Under the pieces are notes generated by a model, which was not told the DNA's origin, searched no databases, and saw only the letters and a list, made by a program, of their open reading frames with translations. Made by a program: the position numbers and the translations under genes. Below, in pieces: positions 10,531 to 20,951 of a stretch of DNA of 64,000 bases; position 1 is the first letter of the stretch, and the number at the start of each line of letters is the position of its first letter. This stretch comes from Zygnema cylindricum (taxonomy: Eukaryota > Streptophyta > Zygnematophyceae > Zygnematales > Zygnemataceae), in the NCBI GenBank assembly GCA_037447655.1, contig JBBHKE010001578.1:62001-126000 (forward strand). Reading direction: 5' to 3'.

Positions 10531-11602
10531 TCACGCATTGCGCTGGTTGCGATCCGTGTGTATTGACTGCTCTTGGTCCGTCTGGACCCGAAGTTGGTGA
10601 GGAACTTGGAGAGAGTCTGACTCTAGAGTTATCATAGGAGTTTTTGGAATCTGCGGGACAATTACCTGCATGCAATCTAAGATGACATACTCCTGTACTT
10701 TTTGTTGCTTTTGCTGCTCTGTCATTTGAAATAAATCTATAGAGTCTAGTTCATCCTTAACAATGATGTTTCTAGCTACAACTAGTTTTTGCCTTTCAAA
10801 CACAAAGACTCTATAACCTTTTGAGTGATCATCATATCCTAACAGAATACCCGGTAATCCTTTCGGTTCCATTTTCCATCTATTTGTAGACGTATCCAAT
10901 ATAAAGCATTGACTGCCAAAGACCTTGAAATGGCTAACATCTGGTTTGCTACCTGTCCAGATTTCGTAAGGAGTTGTTTCTACCGATCTTGATCGTATCC
11001 TATTTTTCATATAAACTCCACAATTTAGAGCCTCAGCCCAGAATTTCGGATCCACATTTTTATCTGCGAGCATAGACCTAGAGCTTTCCGTGAGAGTTCT
11101 ATTCAATCTTTCTGACACCCCCATTTTGTTCCGGTGAATATGGAACAGTCAATAGATGACTAATGCCTTTCTCGAGTAAAAAGGTTTCAAATTATTTCGA
11201 TGTATATTCACCACCATTGTCCGATCTGAGCTATAGAATAGATGAATTATGAAGTTTTTCAGCCCATGCTTTATAGTGTTTGAAGTGACCAAACACTTCA
11301 CTCTTCTCCTTCATGAAGTAAACTTTAGTAAACCTAGAGAAATCATCTGTGAAGGTGACCATGTATTTCATCCCTCCGGCAGATGGAACTTTCGCCGGAC
11401 CAAAGACATCCGAATGAATTTGTTGTAAAAGTTTCGTTGACCGATGCTCAGACTCTTTAGGAAATGGCAATCTGTGGATTTTGCCTAAAGCGCAACCATC
11501 GCAAGTTTTGACCGGCTCATCTGTGATTGTTACACCCTCTATTTTTCCAGCAAAGACCATTTTCTTCAAACTATCATAGTTTACATGGCCTAATCTTTTA
11601 TG
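10531..11602 (-). pseudogene. F GAG-pre-integrase and integrase
   Basis: The zinc-binding and core parts read MVFAGKIEG...CDGCALGKIHRLPF, IHSDVFGPAKVPS and TFTDDFSRFTKVYF. After a stop and a frameshift at 11125-11230 comes GVSERLNRTLTESSRSML and the C-terminal IWTGSKPDVSHFKVFGSQ. A glutamine-rich linker to RT follows. It is nearly the same, inverted, as 13376-14560 in G. Confidence 0.87.
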
Positions 11603-12936
11603 TCACAACTCAACAGAGTGCAAAATACCAGAGTACAGAACATCATTCTCCTTGGTATTAGCCATATCCATGCGATACATCTTGCTACTATCTCTAGTAC
11701 CTGTAACCGCAACCTTGCCATTTTTGCTAACAACTTGCCGACCATTTTTCAAATTAACCTCAAAGCCTTTGCTCTCTACCAACGACGTAGAAAACATATT
11801 TTTCTTAAAGTCAGGCACAAATAAGACATTGTGAAGAGTCCTTTCAATTGCTTGTCCTTCTACATCAACTAGTATTGACACATCACCCACAGCACGAGTT
11901 TGGACACTCATTCCACAAGCATAATAAATATTTTTCTCCGACGTTGCTTTCAGATTTTTGAAGATGGCCTTGTTCCAGAACATGTGGGCTGACGCACCTG
12001 TATCGATTATCCATCTGGGGTCCTTCGGGCCCTCCATTGCACCCGCCATAGCGAATAGATCTGTATCGTCCTCTGTAGAAACCGTCAAATTCTCGTCTTG
12101 GAGAGACGAAGAAGCCAAAATTAGTGCATTTCCACGAGGTGTAGTCCCCGTGAAGCCTTTGTAAAACTGGCTTTGTTGCCATCCCGGCCGGTATAAACCT
12201 GTATCGTTAGCTTTTTTAAGCTTAAGACAAAATTTGTATCCATGACCTCTCTCACTACAATAAAAGCATGCATTGTTGGATTGTCCATTTCCACCTTGAT
12301 TAAAATGTCTGAACTGATTATACTGATTTCTTTGCTGATTAAACTGTCCTTTTCTCTCAAAGTTGGAATTAAAAGCCTCTACTTGCTCAACATTGAGAAT
12401 ATTAGATGTAGCTTCCTCCTCTAGTAAAATATTGATGGCTAACTGTAAAGTCAAGCTAGCTTTATCTTTTTGTTTGAGCATGTCAGATGCTCCTTTCATA
12501 CTACGAGGGAGACCCCTCATGAGCAATGCCGCCTGTTGAAAAGGAGGAAACACCCCACCTGCACAAGCATGTGTATCTACAACGATACGATATTTGTTAG
12601 AATATTTAGCCATTGTATCGACAGTGTACTTATAGTCCCTAATTTTTCCAGCCAATAGAAGCTCTTCCTGGACATTGGCCTTTTCATAATCACTTTTAAT
12701 AGATTTCCAGATATCAATTGCTTTTTTCATCTTTATCCGAGACATAGCTAAGTCCTCAGATATACAAAATTTCAGAATAGAACGAGCTTGCGTATTTTTC
12801 TTAGACCATGACGGATCAGATTCATCCAGCGAACCATCCAAGATATCTAAAAGATTGACATTTTCAAAATGTGTTTCCACCATATCCGCCCAGTAAACAT
12901 ACTTATCCCCGGAAAAGATAGGAATTCTTGATCACA
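11603..12936 (-). pseudogene. F Gag and protease
   Basis: A 426-codon open frame from MVETHFENVNLLDILDG. It holds the copia Gag region (KKNTQARSILKFCISEDLAM, GLPRSMKGASDMLKQKDKAS), the zinc knuckle CFYCSERGHGYKFC and the protease (WIIDTGASAHMF; DTG active site present). The frame extends upstream through IPIFSGDKYVYWADM to the primer site but has one stop (MGL*SRIP). The LTR that should encode the first 20 codons is missing; only its last eight bases remain at 12948-12955. Confidence 0.9.
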
Positions 12937-12955
12937 GGCCCATAACCTATTGTTT
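12937..12955 (-). other. F primer site joined to an eight-base LTR stub and the inversion breakpoint
   Basis: The minus strand reads AAACAATA (last bases of the beta LTR, compare AGAACAATA in the 3' LTR) followed by GGTTATGGGCC, the half-tRNA primer site. Immediately to the right (12956) the plus strand starts G in the middle of protease. This is the loop side of the large inverted duplication. Confidence 0.75.
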
Positions 12956-13375
12956 GGATGGATAATGGATACAGGTGCGTTAGCCCACATGTGCTGGAAC
13001 AAGGCCATCTTCAAAAATCTGAAAGCAACGCCGGAGAAAAATATTTATTATGCTTGTGGAATGAGTGTTCAAACTCGTGCTGTGGGTGATGTGTCATTAC
13101 TAGTTGATGTAGAAGGACAAGCAATTGAAAGGACTCTTCACAATGTCTTATTTGTGCCTGACTTTAAGAAAAATATGTTTTCTACGTCGTTGGTAGAGAG
13201 CAAAGGCTTTGAGGTTAATTTAAAAAATGGTCGGCAAGTTGTTAGCAAAAATGGCAAGGTTGCGGTTACAGGTACTAGAGATAGTAGCAAGATGTATCGC
13301 ATGGATATGGCTAATACCAAGGAGAATGATGTTCTGTACTCTGGTATTTTGCACTCTGTTGAGTTGTGACATAAA
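12956..13375 (+). pseudogene. Inverted copy G: protease
   Basis: Starts abruptly at GWIMDTGALAHMCWNKA (DTG active site) and runs to GILHSVEL with a stop, as in F. It lacks Gag, the primer site and a 5' LTR. It is nearly identical to 12010-11603 read on the minus strand, making the first part of the long inverted repeat. Confidence 0.9.
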
Positions 13376-14063
13376 AGATTAGGCCATGTAAACTATGATA
13401 GTTTGAAGAAAATGGTCTTTGCTGGAAAAATAGAGGGTGTAACAATCACAGATGAGCCGGTCAAAACTTGCGATGGTTGCGCTTTAGGCAAAATCCACAG
13501 ATTGCCATTTCCTAAAGAGTCTGAGCATCGGTCAACGAAACTTTTACAACAAATTCATTCGGATGTCTTTGGTCCGGCGAAAGTTCCATCTGCCGGAGGG
13601 ATGAAATACATGGTCACCTTCACAGATGATTTCTCTAGGTTTACTAAAGTTTACTTCATGAAGGAGAAGAGTGAAGTGTTTGGTCACTTCAAACACTATA
13701 AAGCATGGGCTGAAAAACTTCATAATTCATTTATTCTATAGCTCAGATCGGACAATGGTGGTGAATATACATCGAAATAATTTGAAACCTTTTTACTCGA
13801 GAAAGGCATTAGTCATCTATTGACTGTTCCATATTCACCGGAACAAAATGGGGGTGTCAGAAAGATTGAATAGAACTCTCACGGAAAGCTCTAGGTCTAT
13901 GCTCGCAGATAAAAATGTGGATCCGAAATTCTGGGCTGAGGCTCTAAATTGTGCAGTTTATATTAAAAATAGGATAGGATCAAGATCGGTAAAAACAACT
14001 CCTTACGAAATCTGGACAGGTAGCAAACCAGATGTTAGCCATTTCAAGGTCTTTGGTAGTTAA
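13376..14063 (+). pseudogene. Inverted copy G: GAG-pre-integrase and integrase
   Basis: RLGHVNYDSLKKMVFAGK with CDGCALGKIHRLPF, then IHSDVFGPAKVPSAGG, TFTDDFSRFTKVYF and, after a stop at 13739 and a frameshift, GVSERLNRTLTESSRSML and the C-terminal IWTGSKPDVSHFKVFGS. The stop after NSFIL matches a similar lesion in F (NSSIL), so some defects predate the inverted duplication. Confidence 0.88.
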
Positions 14064-14072
14064 TGCTTTATA

Positions 14073-15362
14073 TTGGAGATGTCTACAGATAGATGGAAAA
14101 TGGAACCGAAAGGATTACCGGGTATTCTGTTAGGATATGATGATCACTCAAAAGGTTATAGAGTCTTTGTGTTTGAAAGGCAACAACTAGTTGTAGCTAG
14201 AAACATCATTGTTAAGGATGAACTAGACTCCATAGATTTATTTCAAATGACAGATCAGCAAAAGCAACAAAAAGTACAAGAGTATGTCATCTTAGATTGC
14301 ATGCAGGAAATTGTCCCGCAAATTCCACAAACTCCGGTAATAACTCCGGAGTCTGACTCTCTCCAAGTTCCTCACCAACTTTGTGTCCAGACGGACCAAA
14401 AGCAGTCAATACACACGGATGGCAACCAGCGCAATCAGCGCAATGCGCGACATCTGACGATCTCAGCCTCAAAATTTCTGGGCGGAAGAAGATCAAGTAG
14501 CCGTCTGCAAGCAAGCTCTCACTTTGCCTACTCGGCAGTCTCAAGGGAGCACTTGACCATCCAAGAGGCCTTCTCATCACTAGAGCGGAATCATTGGATT
14601 GAGGCGGCAAACGACGAAATGAAGTCGATCATGGAGGCTCAAACATGGGAGCTTGTGGACCTTCCTCCAGACCGAAAAGCGATCGGCAGCAAATGGGTAT
14701 TCAAGGTGAAGTTAAACCCCGATAACACCATTGAACACTATAAGGCCAGACTTGTGGCGAAAGGGTATAATCAAAAGGAAGGAATCGATAATGAAGAAAC
14801 ATTTTCTCCGGTTGTAAGATTTTCAACAGTTAGGATTTTGCTATCCCAAGCTGCTATAGAAGATATGGAAATTCATCAGATGGATGTAAAAACGACCTTT
14901 TTGCATGGAGAACTAGAAGAGACCATTTACATGCAGCAGCCTGAAAAGTATGTGGAACCAGGAAAAGAACACTTAGTATGCAAGTTGCTAAAATCTTTGT
15001 ACAGCTTAAAACAGGCTCCTAGACAGTGGAATATAAAGCTTGATGAATTCTTGACTAGTCTAGGATTTCAAAGGATAAGTTCTGATCACTCTGTCTACGT
15101 TCTAAAGGGTGAAAATGGGATAGTGTATATAGCAGTATATGTAGATGATTTGCTATTAATGAGCAAATCAATGGCTAAAATTAACAAAATCAAAACTGCT
15201 CTAAACTCACGGTTCGAGATGAAAGACCTCGGTAAGGCAAAATATATTTTGGGTATCCAGGTAGAGAGGGATAGAAATAAGAAAATAATAAAATTGACTC
15301 AAAAAGAGGCTATTGGAAACATGTTAGATGAGTACGAATACGAGGGGCAAAAGGATGTTTAA
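14073..15362 (+). pseudogene. Inverted copy G: integrase tail and reverse transcriptase
   Basis: A 429-codon open frame. It has the integrase C-terminal domain (GYDDHSKGYRVFVF), a linker, then [56 protein letters not shown] and AVYVDDLLLMSKS (YVDD catalytic box). It ends at a stop (GQKDV*) also present in F (9619-9630). Confidence 0.92.
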
Positions 15363-15367
15363 CCCCA

Positions 15368-16122
15368 ATGGAGTTTCGGCAGAAGTTAGAGGGAGAAGAG
15401 ACAGAACATGGTGTCATTATTAGCGAGTATTTAGAGTCAGGGGAGAATGATCCTATGACAATAATACCTTATAGACAGATAGTGGGAAGCTTAATATATT
15501 TCATGAACTGTACCCGTCCTGACATTGCTGCAGCAGTCGGAGTACTGAGCACGAGTCTAGAAAATCCGAGAAAATTTGATCTTGATGCAGCAAAGAGAGT
15601 CTTAAGATATTTGGCAGGAACTAAAGATCTCAAACTCACTCTAAGCGGAGGAGAAGTAAAACTGCAAACATGGAGTGATGCAAGCTATGGCGACATGCCA
15701 AGCCGGAAATCCACCAGAGGATTCGTTCTACAAATTGGGAACGGTACTTGCAGTTGGAGCAGCAAACTTCAAAAAGTGACAGCACAGTCGACAATGGAGT
15801 CAGAATATATGTCAGCAAGCTCGGCCCTCAAAGAACTCTTATGGGTAAAATCCATGTTACAAGAACTAGGATACATGCAAGTTGGTCCACAGGTGATCTG
15901 GTGTGATAGCCAGGCTGCCATTGCCATTGCTTCTAACCCGAGTCATCACTTCAAAAGCAAACACATGGATGTACAATTACACTTTGTAAGAGAAAGGTGT
16001 ACTCTAGAGTGATTAAATTATGTTATTTGCCAGATGCAAAAATGATTGCTGATATGCTCACTAAAGCCCTTCCTGCTCCTAAGCTGAAGTATTGTAGGGA
16101 CGCAGTGGGATTAAGTGAATAG
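15368..16122 (+). pseudogene. Inverted copy G: RNase H and pol C-terminus
   Basis: CTRPDIAAAVGVLSTSLENP, AAKRVLRYLAGTKDLKL, TWSDASYGDMP, STMESEYMSA and IWCDSQAAIAIASN. A frameshift near 16005 separates the last part (CYLPDAKMIADMLTKALPA). This copy shows the RNase H uninterrupted, which fixes where E entered F. Confidence 0.9.
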
Positions 16123-16281
16123 TTAAATTGCTGCACTGTTATACTGCCACTCTGCGATAATTCCACCATTGTGAGGTAGTAGGACTAGGTGACTTGCTAA
16201 TTGCTATATTGCTATGCTGCGATGCTGCACTAGTTTATCACCGCAACTGCGCCGGGATATTGAGTCTAAAGCTTTAGGGGA

Positions 16282-16622
16282 GTGTTGTCTTTTTGGAAAG
16301 CTTTTAGTCTCAGTGCAGCGCAGCTGCTTTACAGACAAAGCACCGCAGCTGCTATACAGACAGAGCAGCGCAACTGCTATACAACAGAGAAGCGCACCTG
16401 CTATACAGCAGAGCAACTGCTATACAGCAGAGGAGCTGCTATACAGCATAGCAGCGCAGCAGCAGAGCAGCTGCTCTGCTGTATAGCAGAAGCTCTGCTG
16501 TATAGCAGCTGCGCTGCTCTGTTGTATAGCAGCTGCGCTGCTTTGTCTGTATAGCAGCTGCGCTGCTTTGTCTGTAAAGCAGCTGCGCTGCACTGAGACT
16601 GAAAGCTTTCCAAAAAGACAAC
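16282..16622. repeat. 341-bp near-perfect palindrome of two facing beta LTR starts
   Basis: The left end reads TGTTGTCTTTTTGGAAAGC and the right end is its reverse complement. The arms match with few differences through the GCAGCTGC repeat block to a perfect centre AGCAGAGCAG/CTGCTCTGCT at 16470/16471. The left arm follows the polypurine tract of G. The right arm ends at the GTGGC duplication. The LTR normally continues past this block (see 1388-2116), so the turn-round happened inside the self-complementary repeats. Confidence 0.88.
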
Positions 16623-16627
16623 AGTGG
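16623..16627. repeat. Target-site duplication GTGGC, right copy
   Basis: Pairs with 1383-1387 and bounds the composite beta insertion. Confidence 0.85.
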
Positions 16628-17861
16628 CAGCTTATGAAGTTTTCCCTTAGCACATCCATCACATACATGGGAATATGTTTGTCATAATTTAACACCATCT
16701 ATCATATTTTACTTTACCATTTTATCAAGCCTTTGATGATGAACATGACCGAGCCTCTTATGCCACAAAACATTTTCTGAAAGGACACTAGAGTTTGCAA
16801 AGTCAATTTCATTAGCCAAGTCCATGCGGTACAACAAGTTTGGGCCTCTAGTTCCTACCAAAGCTTCCCTCCCATCTTTGCTAACTACATTTTTCCCATT
16901 CTTTTGTAAAATTTCAAAACCATTCATTTTTGCTACCGAAGTGGAAAACATTTTTTTTGTAAACTTTGGGATATAGAGAACATCATGCAAGGTTCTCTTT
17001 ACAATCTGACCATTGATGTCACATGCTAACTCCACGCTTCTTTTTGCCGTAGCCTCCACAGCGCTGTCATCCGCGTAATAAATGTGACAACTGGGAATTG
17101 TAGTAAGCGTTTTGAAGTAAGTCCGGTTGCCGCACATGTGGGATGAGCATCCGGAGTCATAATCCATCCGTTCTCTCGAGGTCCCACCATGAGATCTTTT
17201 GCAAGAGCAAAGAACTCGTCATCATCCGATTGCAAAAATCTGACCACATCTTCCTTTTCTTCCGATCGTTCATCTTGTGACGTCTCTTAAAATGCAAGGA
17301 ACACCGCATTTTTAAGCGGCAGTTTTGATGTCGCAAATTTTGGTGATTAATCCTCCGATCGCACCCTCTATCCAGTACGTTAAATTCCTGTTTCACACAC
17401 TTTTATAAATGCCGGACACAGCCGGAAAACATGACCTTGACCAAAGCAATAGACACACCTATCATATTGCTTATAACTCGGATTGGAGGTAAAGCTTCTA
17501 TTTCCTGAAAATCTAACCGCCTTATATGTCTGTGCATTGTAAGCTACCACTGATTGACCACCATTTAATGCTACTGAGTTGCCTCTTCGTCTAAGATATA
17601 AGCTTGAGCAACAGCTATATTCCATTTACTCTTCTCTAACCTACTTAGCTGCTCGGCTGCTCCTCTATATTCAGTAGGAAGTCCTCTAATTAGAATAATA
17701 GCTTGATGATAAGGAGGAAAACTCCCCTAGGAACATGCATTCTTCGACAATGAAAGTTTCAAGCCACTACAATATGAGTTCATATCACCCCTAGTATATT
17801 TATAGTCCCAAATTTTTCCAGCAGCTCACTAGCTAGGACATAAGATTCACTCAAAGCCCAC
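16628..17861 (-). pseudogene. Ty1/copia gamma fragment H: Gag, protease, start of integrase
   Basis: The minus strand reads Gag pieces (SESYVLAS, GVI...YSCCS), the zinc knuckle CVYCFGQGHVFRLC near 17450, the protease (MDYDSGCSSHMCGNRTYFK; DSG present), VELACDINGQIVKRTLHDVLYIP and the GAG-pre-integrase (LWHKRLGHVHHQRLDKMVK) up to the cysteine region of the zinc domain at the left end. It is closest to element A. Stops and frameshifts are frequent. It continues as fragment Q (1-1387) beyond the composite insertion. The right end is an abrupt break in Gag. Confidence 0.85.
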
Positions 17862-18330
17862 ACTCTCCGGAACAAAATGGGGTCTTAAAAAGAATAAATA
17901 GAACTATCACAAAAAACTCTAGGTGCATGCTTGCGGATAAGGACGTGGATCCAAAATTATGGGCTGAAGCATTAAATTGTGCGGTTTATATCAAAAAAAT
18001 GATAGGTTCAAGATCGGTAGAAACCACTCCTTACGAGACTTGAACGTATAGAAAAACCGGATGTGAGTCACTTCAAAGTCTTTGGAAGTAAATGCTTTAT
18101 TTTGGATACGTCTAATGATAAATAGCAAATGGAACTTAAGGGATTGCCAAGCATTTTGTTTGGATATGATGATCACTCTAATGGTTATAAAGTCTTTTTT
18201 TTTGAGAGGTAGAAAATTACTGTATCAAGTAACATTGTTGTCAAAGATGAACTAGACTCAATAGACATATTTAAAATGACAGAGAAGCAGAAGCAACAAA
18301 AAGTACAAGATTATGTCATTTTAATGTCTA
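17862..18330 (+). pseudogene. Beta copia integrase fragment I
   Basis: The plus strand encodes SPEQNGV, INRTITKNSRCMLADKD, VDPKLWAEALNCAVYIKK, SRSVETTPYE and, shifted, the C-terminal GYDDHSNGYKVFFF and MTEKQKQQKVQDYVIL. Stops and shifts are frequent. Both ends are abrupt. It resembles G (13830-14300) but is more diverged. Confidence 0.8.
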
Positions 18331-19779
18331 AAAACCCTTTCGAACAAACTTGGCTTCTCCCCTATCCCTTCATTCCGAATATATTTCCACCACGTCTTCC
18401 GCTTCGGGTAGAGTTGTCACTGGAGTTTCCAAAGCCGAGTCCTTTTCGGTCTGATTTGTACCTGCAAGAATATCATCTTCTCTAAAACCTGGATAGTTAG
18501 GAAGCTCAAAGTCATCGGAATTTTCTTCCACAGACTTTCCATCATCCATAACTACTAGATGCTTTACTAAGATTATATCTTACCTTTTTAGATCGTCAAC
18601 TCTATATCCTTTAACATCCTCATCATATCCTAATAAGTATCCCGGTTTTCTTTTAGGATATAGCTTCCAATTGGACCGATCTGTATCTAGAATGAATACC
18701 TGACTGTCGAAAACCTTTAAGTGAGATATGTCTGGTTTTCGGCCTGTCCATCTCTCATAAGGTGTTTGATCTTTTATAGCTGAAGTAAGAACTCTATTTT
18801 TGAGGTAATTAGCACAGTTCATTGCGTCTGCCCAAAACCTTTTTCCTATCTTTTTATCTGACAACATACTTCTAGCACTATCACTTAGTGTTCTATTTAA
18901 CCTTTCAGCTACCTCATTCTGTTCCGGGTTTTCTGGAACTGTCTTTTGATGTTTGACTCCATCTTCCCTTAGAAAATCCTCAAACTGGTTAGAAGTATAC
19001 TCCCCACCATTATCACTCCTTACTCTCTTGATTGGAGTTTCATGGAGTTTTTCACTCCATGCTTTATATTGTCTAAAACTATCCTGAGCTTTTGACTTGT
19101 TTTTCAAAAAATACACCCGGGAATACCGAGACCAATCATCAGTGATAGTCATCATAAATCTCTTCCCCCCCGGTGAGGGCACTTTAGCCGGTCCCCAAAT
19201 ATCTGTGTGTACTAGATCTAGGATTTTTTCTCCCTTATAGGTGGTTGTTTTAGGAAAGGGTAATCTGTGTGTTTTACAATGAGCACATCCACTACAATCA
19301 CTTATATTATCACTCTCACTGAACTTAATCTCTTCCACCACTCCCATCTTTTTTATCTCTCTTAACTTATCTAAATTCACATGCCCAAGCCTCTTATGCC
19401 ATATCATAATATCATGAACACCAGCATAATAAAGTTTCTTTGTTTCATTACTTAAAATCAGCCTAAACATCCCATGGCTACCTTTCTGAGCAATGAGATA
19501 GACATCCTCCTCAAAACTAGCAGTAAAGACTCCTTCCTTAGTGCTAGTAAAAAAACCCTTATCATCTAATATAGATGTAGAGATGAGGTTTTTGTTCAGC
19601 TCGGGAATAAACAATACATCGGAGAGTGTTACTATGGATGTCTTTCCTTCTACTAACAATTTCAAATCTACCGATCTTACAAGAGTAGTGGTGACTATCC
19701 TCCCATCCGCGTACTCTATCTCTACGGTGGGAATCTTCCTTATCTTAGTGAACAGGTGCCTATCCTTACACATGTGCAT
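18331..19779 (-). pseudogene. D protease C-terminal part and integrase
   Basis: From MHMCKDRHLFTKIRKIPTVE (downstream of the protease DSGAS) through SDVLFIPELNKNLISTSILD. GAG-pre-integrase follows (WHKRLGHVNLDKLREIKK, CSGCAHCKTHRLPF). The integrase core reads VHTDIWGPAKVPS, TITDDWSRYSRVYF, RSDNGGEYTSNQF and PENPEQNEVAERLNRT, with both catalytic aspartates and the glutamate present. The C-terminal YERWTGRKPDISHLKVF leads to a stop near 18580, after which an acidic linker continues to 18331. The core is unusually well kept for a truncated copy. Confidence 0.88.
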
Positions 19780-20951
19780 GGAGGCACCCGAATCTACAAT
19801 CCAGCCTGCTTCACCTTTTTATCCACTGTAAGCATATTTCAACCTTCGTGGAATTTCGACCTCGTTTTTCGCCTCCAACTCCTCATCCAAAAGGAGCTCA
19901 TCGTCCTCGTCCTCGGATTCCGCCTCATGTACATGTGTCACAAGGGCCTTTTTCTTTCCCCTCGGGGTACTACCAGTCTGCCCCTCCTTTAACCAAAGCT
20001 CGGTTACCTTAGTGCACTCTGCCATATAGTGCCAAGGTTTCTTACAAAAATGACATAAACCTTTGGGAGCCCTTGGTCCAAACTCGTCAGTCAGATTTTT
20101 CTACTCCCTCCCCCCATAGTTTTCGACCGATTTCCGGGAATCCTTGTTCCTCCAATCGGTCGCAGTTGCCAAGGCTTGGCCACTCTTTCCTCCCTTCGGA
20201 TCTCAATCGTATTCTCCCGAACGAGAATCAACCCTACCACTGAGTTCCATATCCACCTTGAGTCCGGCAAGTCTTGCACACGGTTGACTATGTTCTCGAA
20301 CTCATCGGGTAACTTCATCAGTAAACAGTTAACTTTTTCTTTTTCACTAAAATCTTTCATCGCACTCTCTAGCTCCATGAAGAGTGTAGCAAGCTCATTG
20401 CAAAAATCCAACATCTTCCCCCCTTTATATACATACTCCTTAACTTTGTGATCAGCCAACTGTTGTTGCTGAATCTTACCACTTCAGTACATCTCTATGA
20501 GATTCATCCAAAGATCGGATGCCCTTTCTATCTGCAAATGAGGACATGCAATTCCTTGAGTGAGATGGCGTAGGATGAAGTGCTTTGCCGCCATATTGTT
20601 GAAGTCCTAGGTTTCAGTATCATTCTCCTCGTTCCTCGGAATAGGTGACATGAATGCCGAACCAGTTGCTATTGGTGTGGTCGCCTCCTTCTCCTTTCCT
20701 TTATCCACCACCTCTCCTTCGTTTGTTTCCTTTGTTGAAGGTGGATCCTCTTTCCTGGTGAATCTGCTTCCTCCAAACCCTGGAGGGATTCCAAGACTTG
20801 ATGGACGCCCCAACCATCCACTCACTATCCCCCAAAACCTTTTTTCGCATAGAGCTCCTATCATCATACTTTCCCAGTATATGAAGCCAGTTCCATTAAA
20901 GATTGGTACCCTAGAGGGTGGGCCCATAACCTGAAACTCTGAGACCTCCAT
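19780..20951 (-). pseudogene. D Gag and protease N-terminal part
   Basis: Starts MEVSEFQVMGPPSRVPIFNG at 20951; the first codons lie in the LTR and the next in the primer site. Gag follows (GFIYWESMMIGALCEKRFWG; then YKGGKMLDFCNELATLFMEL, LLMKLPDEFENIVNRVQDL), a damaged CCHC knuckle (PKVYVIFVRNLGTIWQSALR in a shifted frame) and an acidic spacer. Breaks: stop after NDTET (20607), stop at MY*SGK, frameshift near 20150, another near 20030, stop at SG* (19819). Confidence 0.85.
20917..20931 (-). promoter_or_regulatory. Primer-binding site of D
   Basis: The minus strand reads GGTTATGGGCCCACC, the full 15-base complement of the plant initiator tRNA-Met anticodon arm, directly after the LTR terminus. 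Confidence 0.85.

Larger units (their letters stand above)
1388..16622 (-). mobile_element. Composite beta copia insertion with internal inverted duplication (F plus G)
   Basis: From the left it contains: 3' LTR on the minus strand (1388-2116), the minus-strand interior F (2117-12947, broken by E), eight bases of LTR end (12948-12955), an inverted plus-strand copy G of protease to RNase H (12956-16281), and a palindrome of two facing LTR starts (16282-16622). F and G look more than 95% alike by eye where I compared them. Both outer ends are true LTR termini and are flanked by GTGGC. This is not two independent neighbouring insertions, because only the outermost ends carry a duplication. A snap-back or template switch during cDNA synthesis, or self-integration, would explain it; that is inference. 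Confidence 0.8.

Noticed and set aside
13376-16122. G as an independent full copia element
   Set aside because: It lacks a 5' LTR, primer site and Gag, and has no duplication of its own; only the outer GTGGC pair fits.
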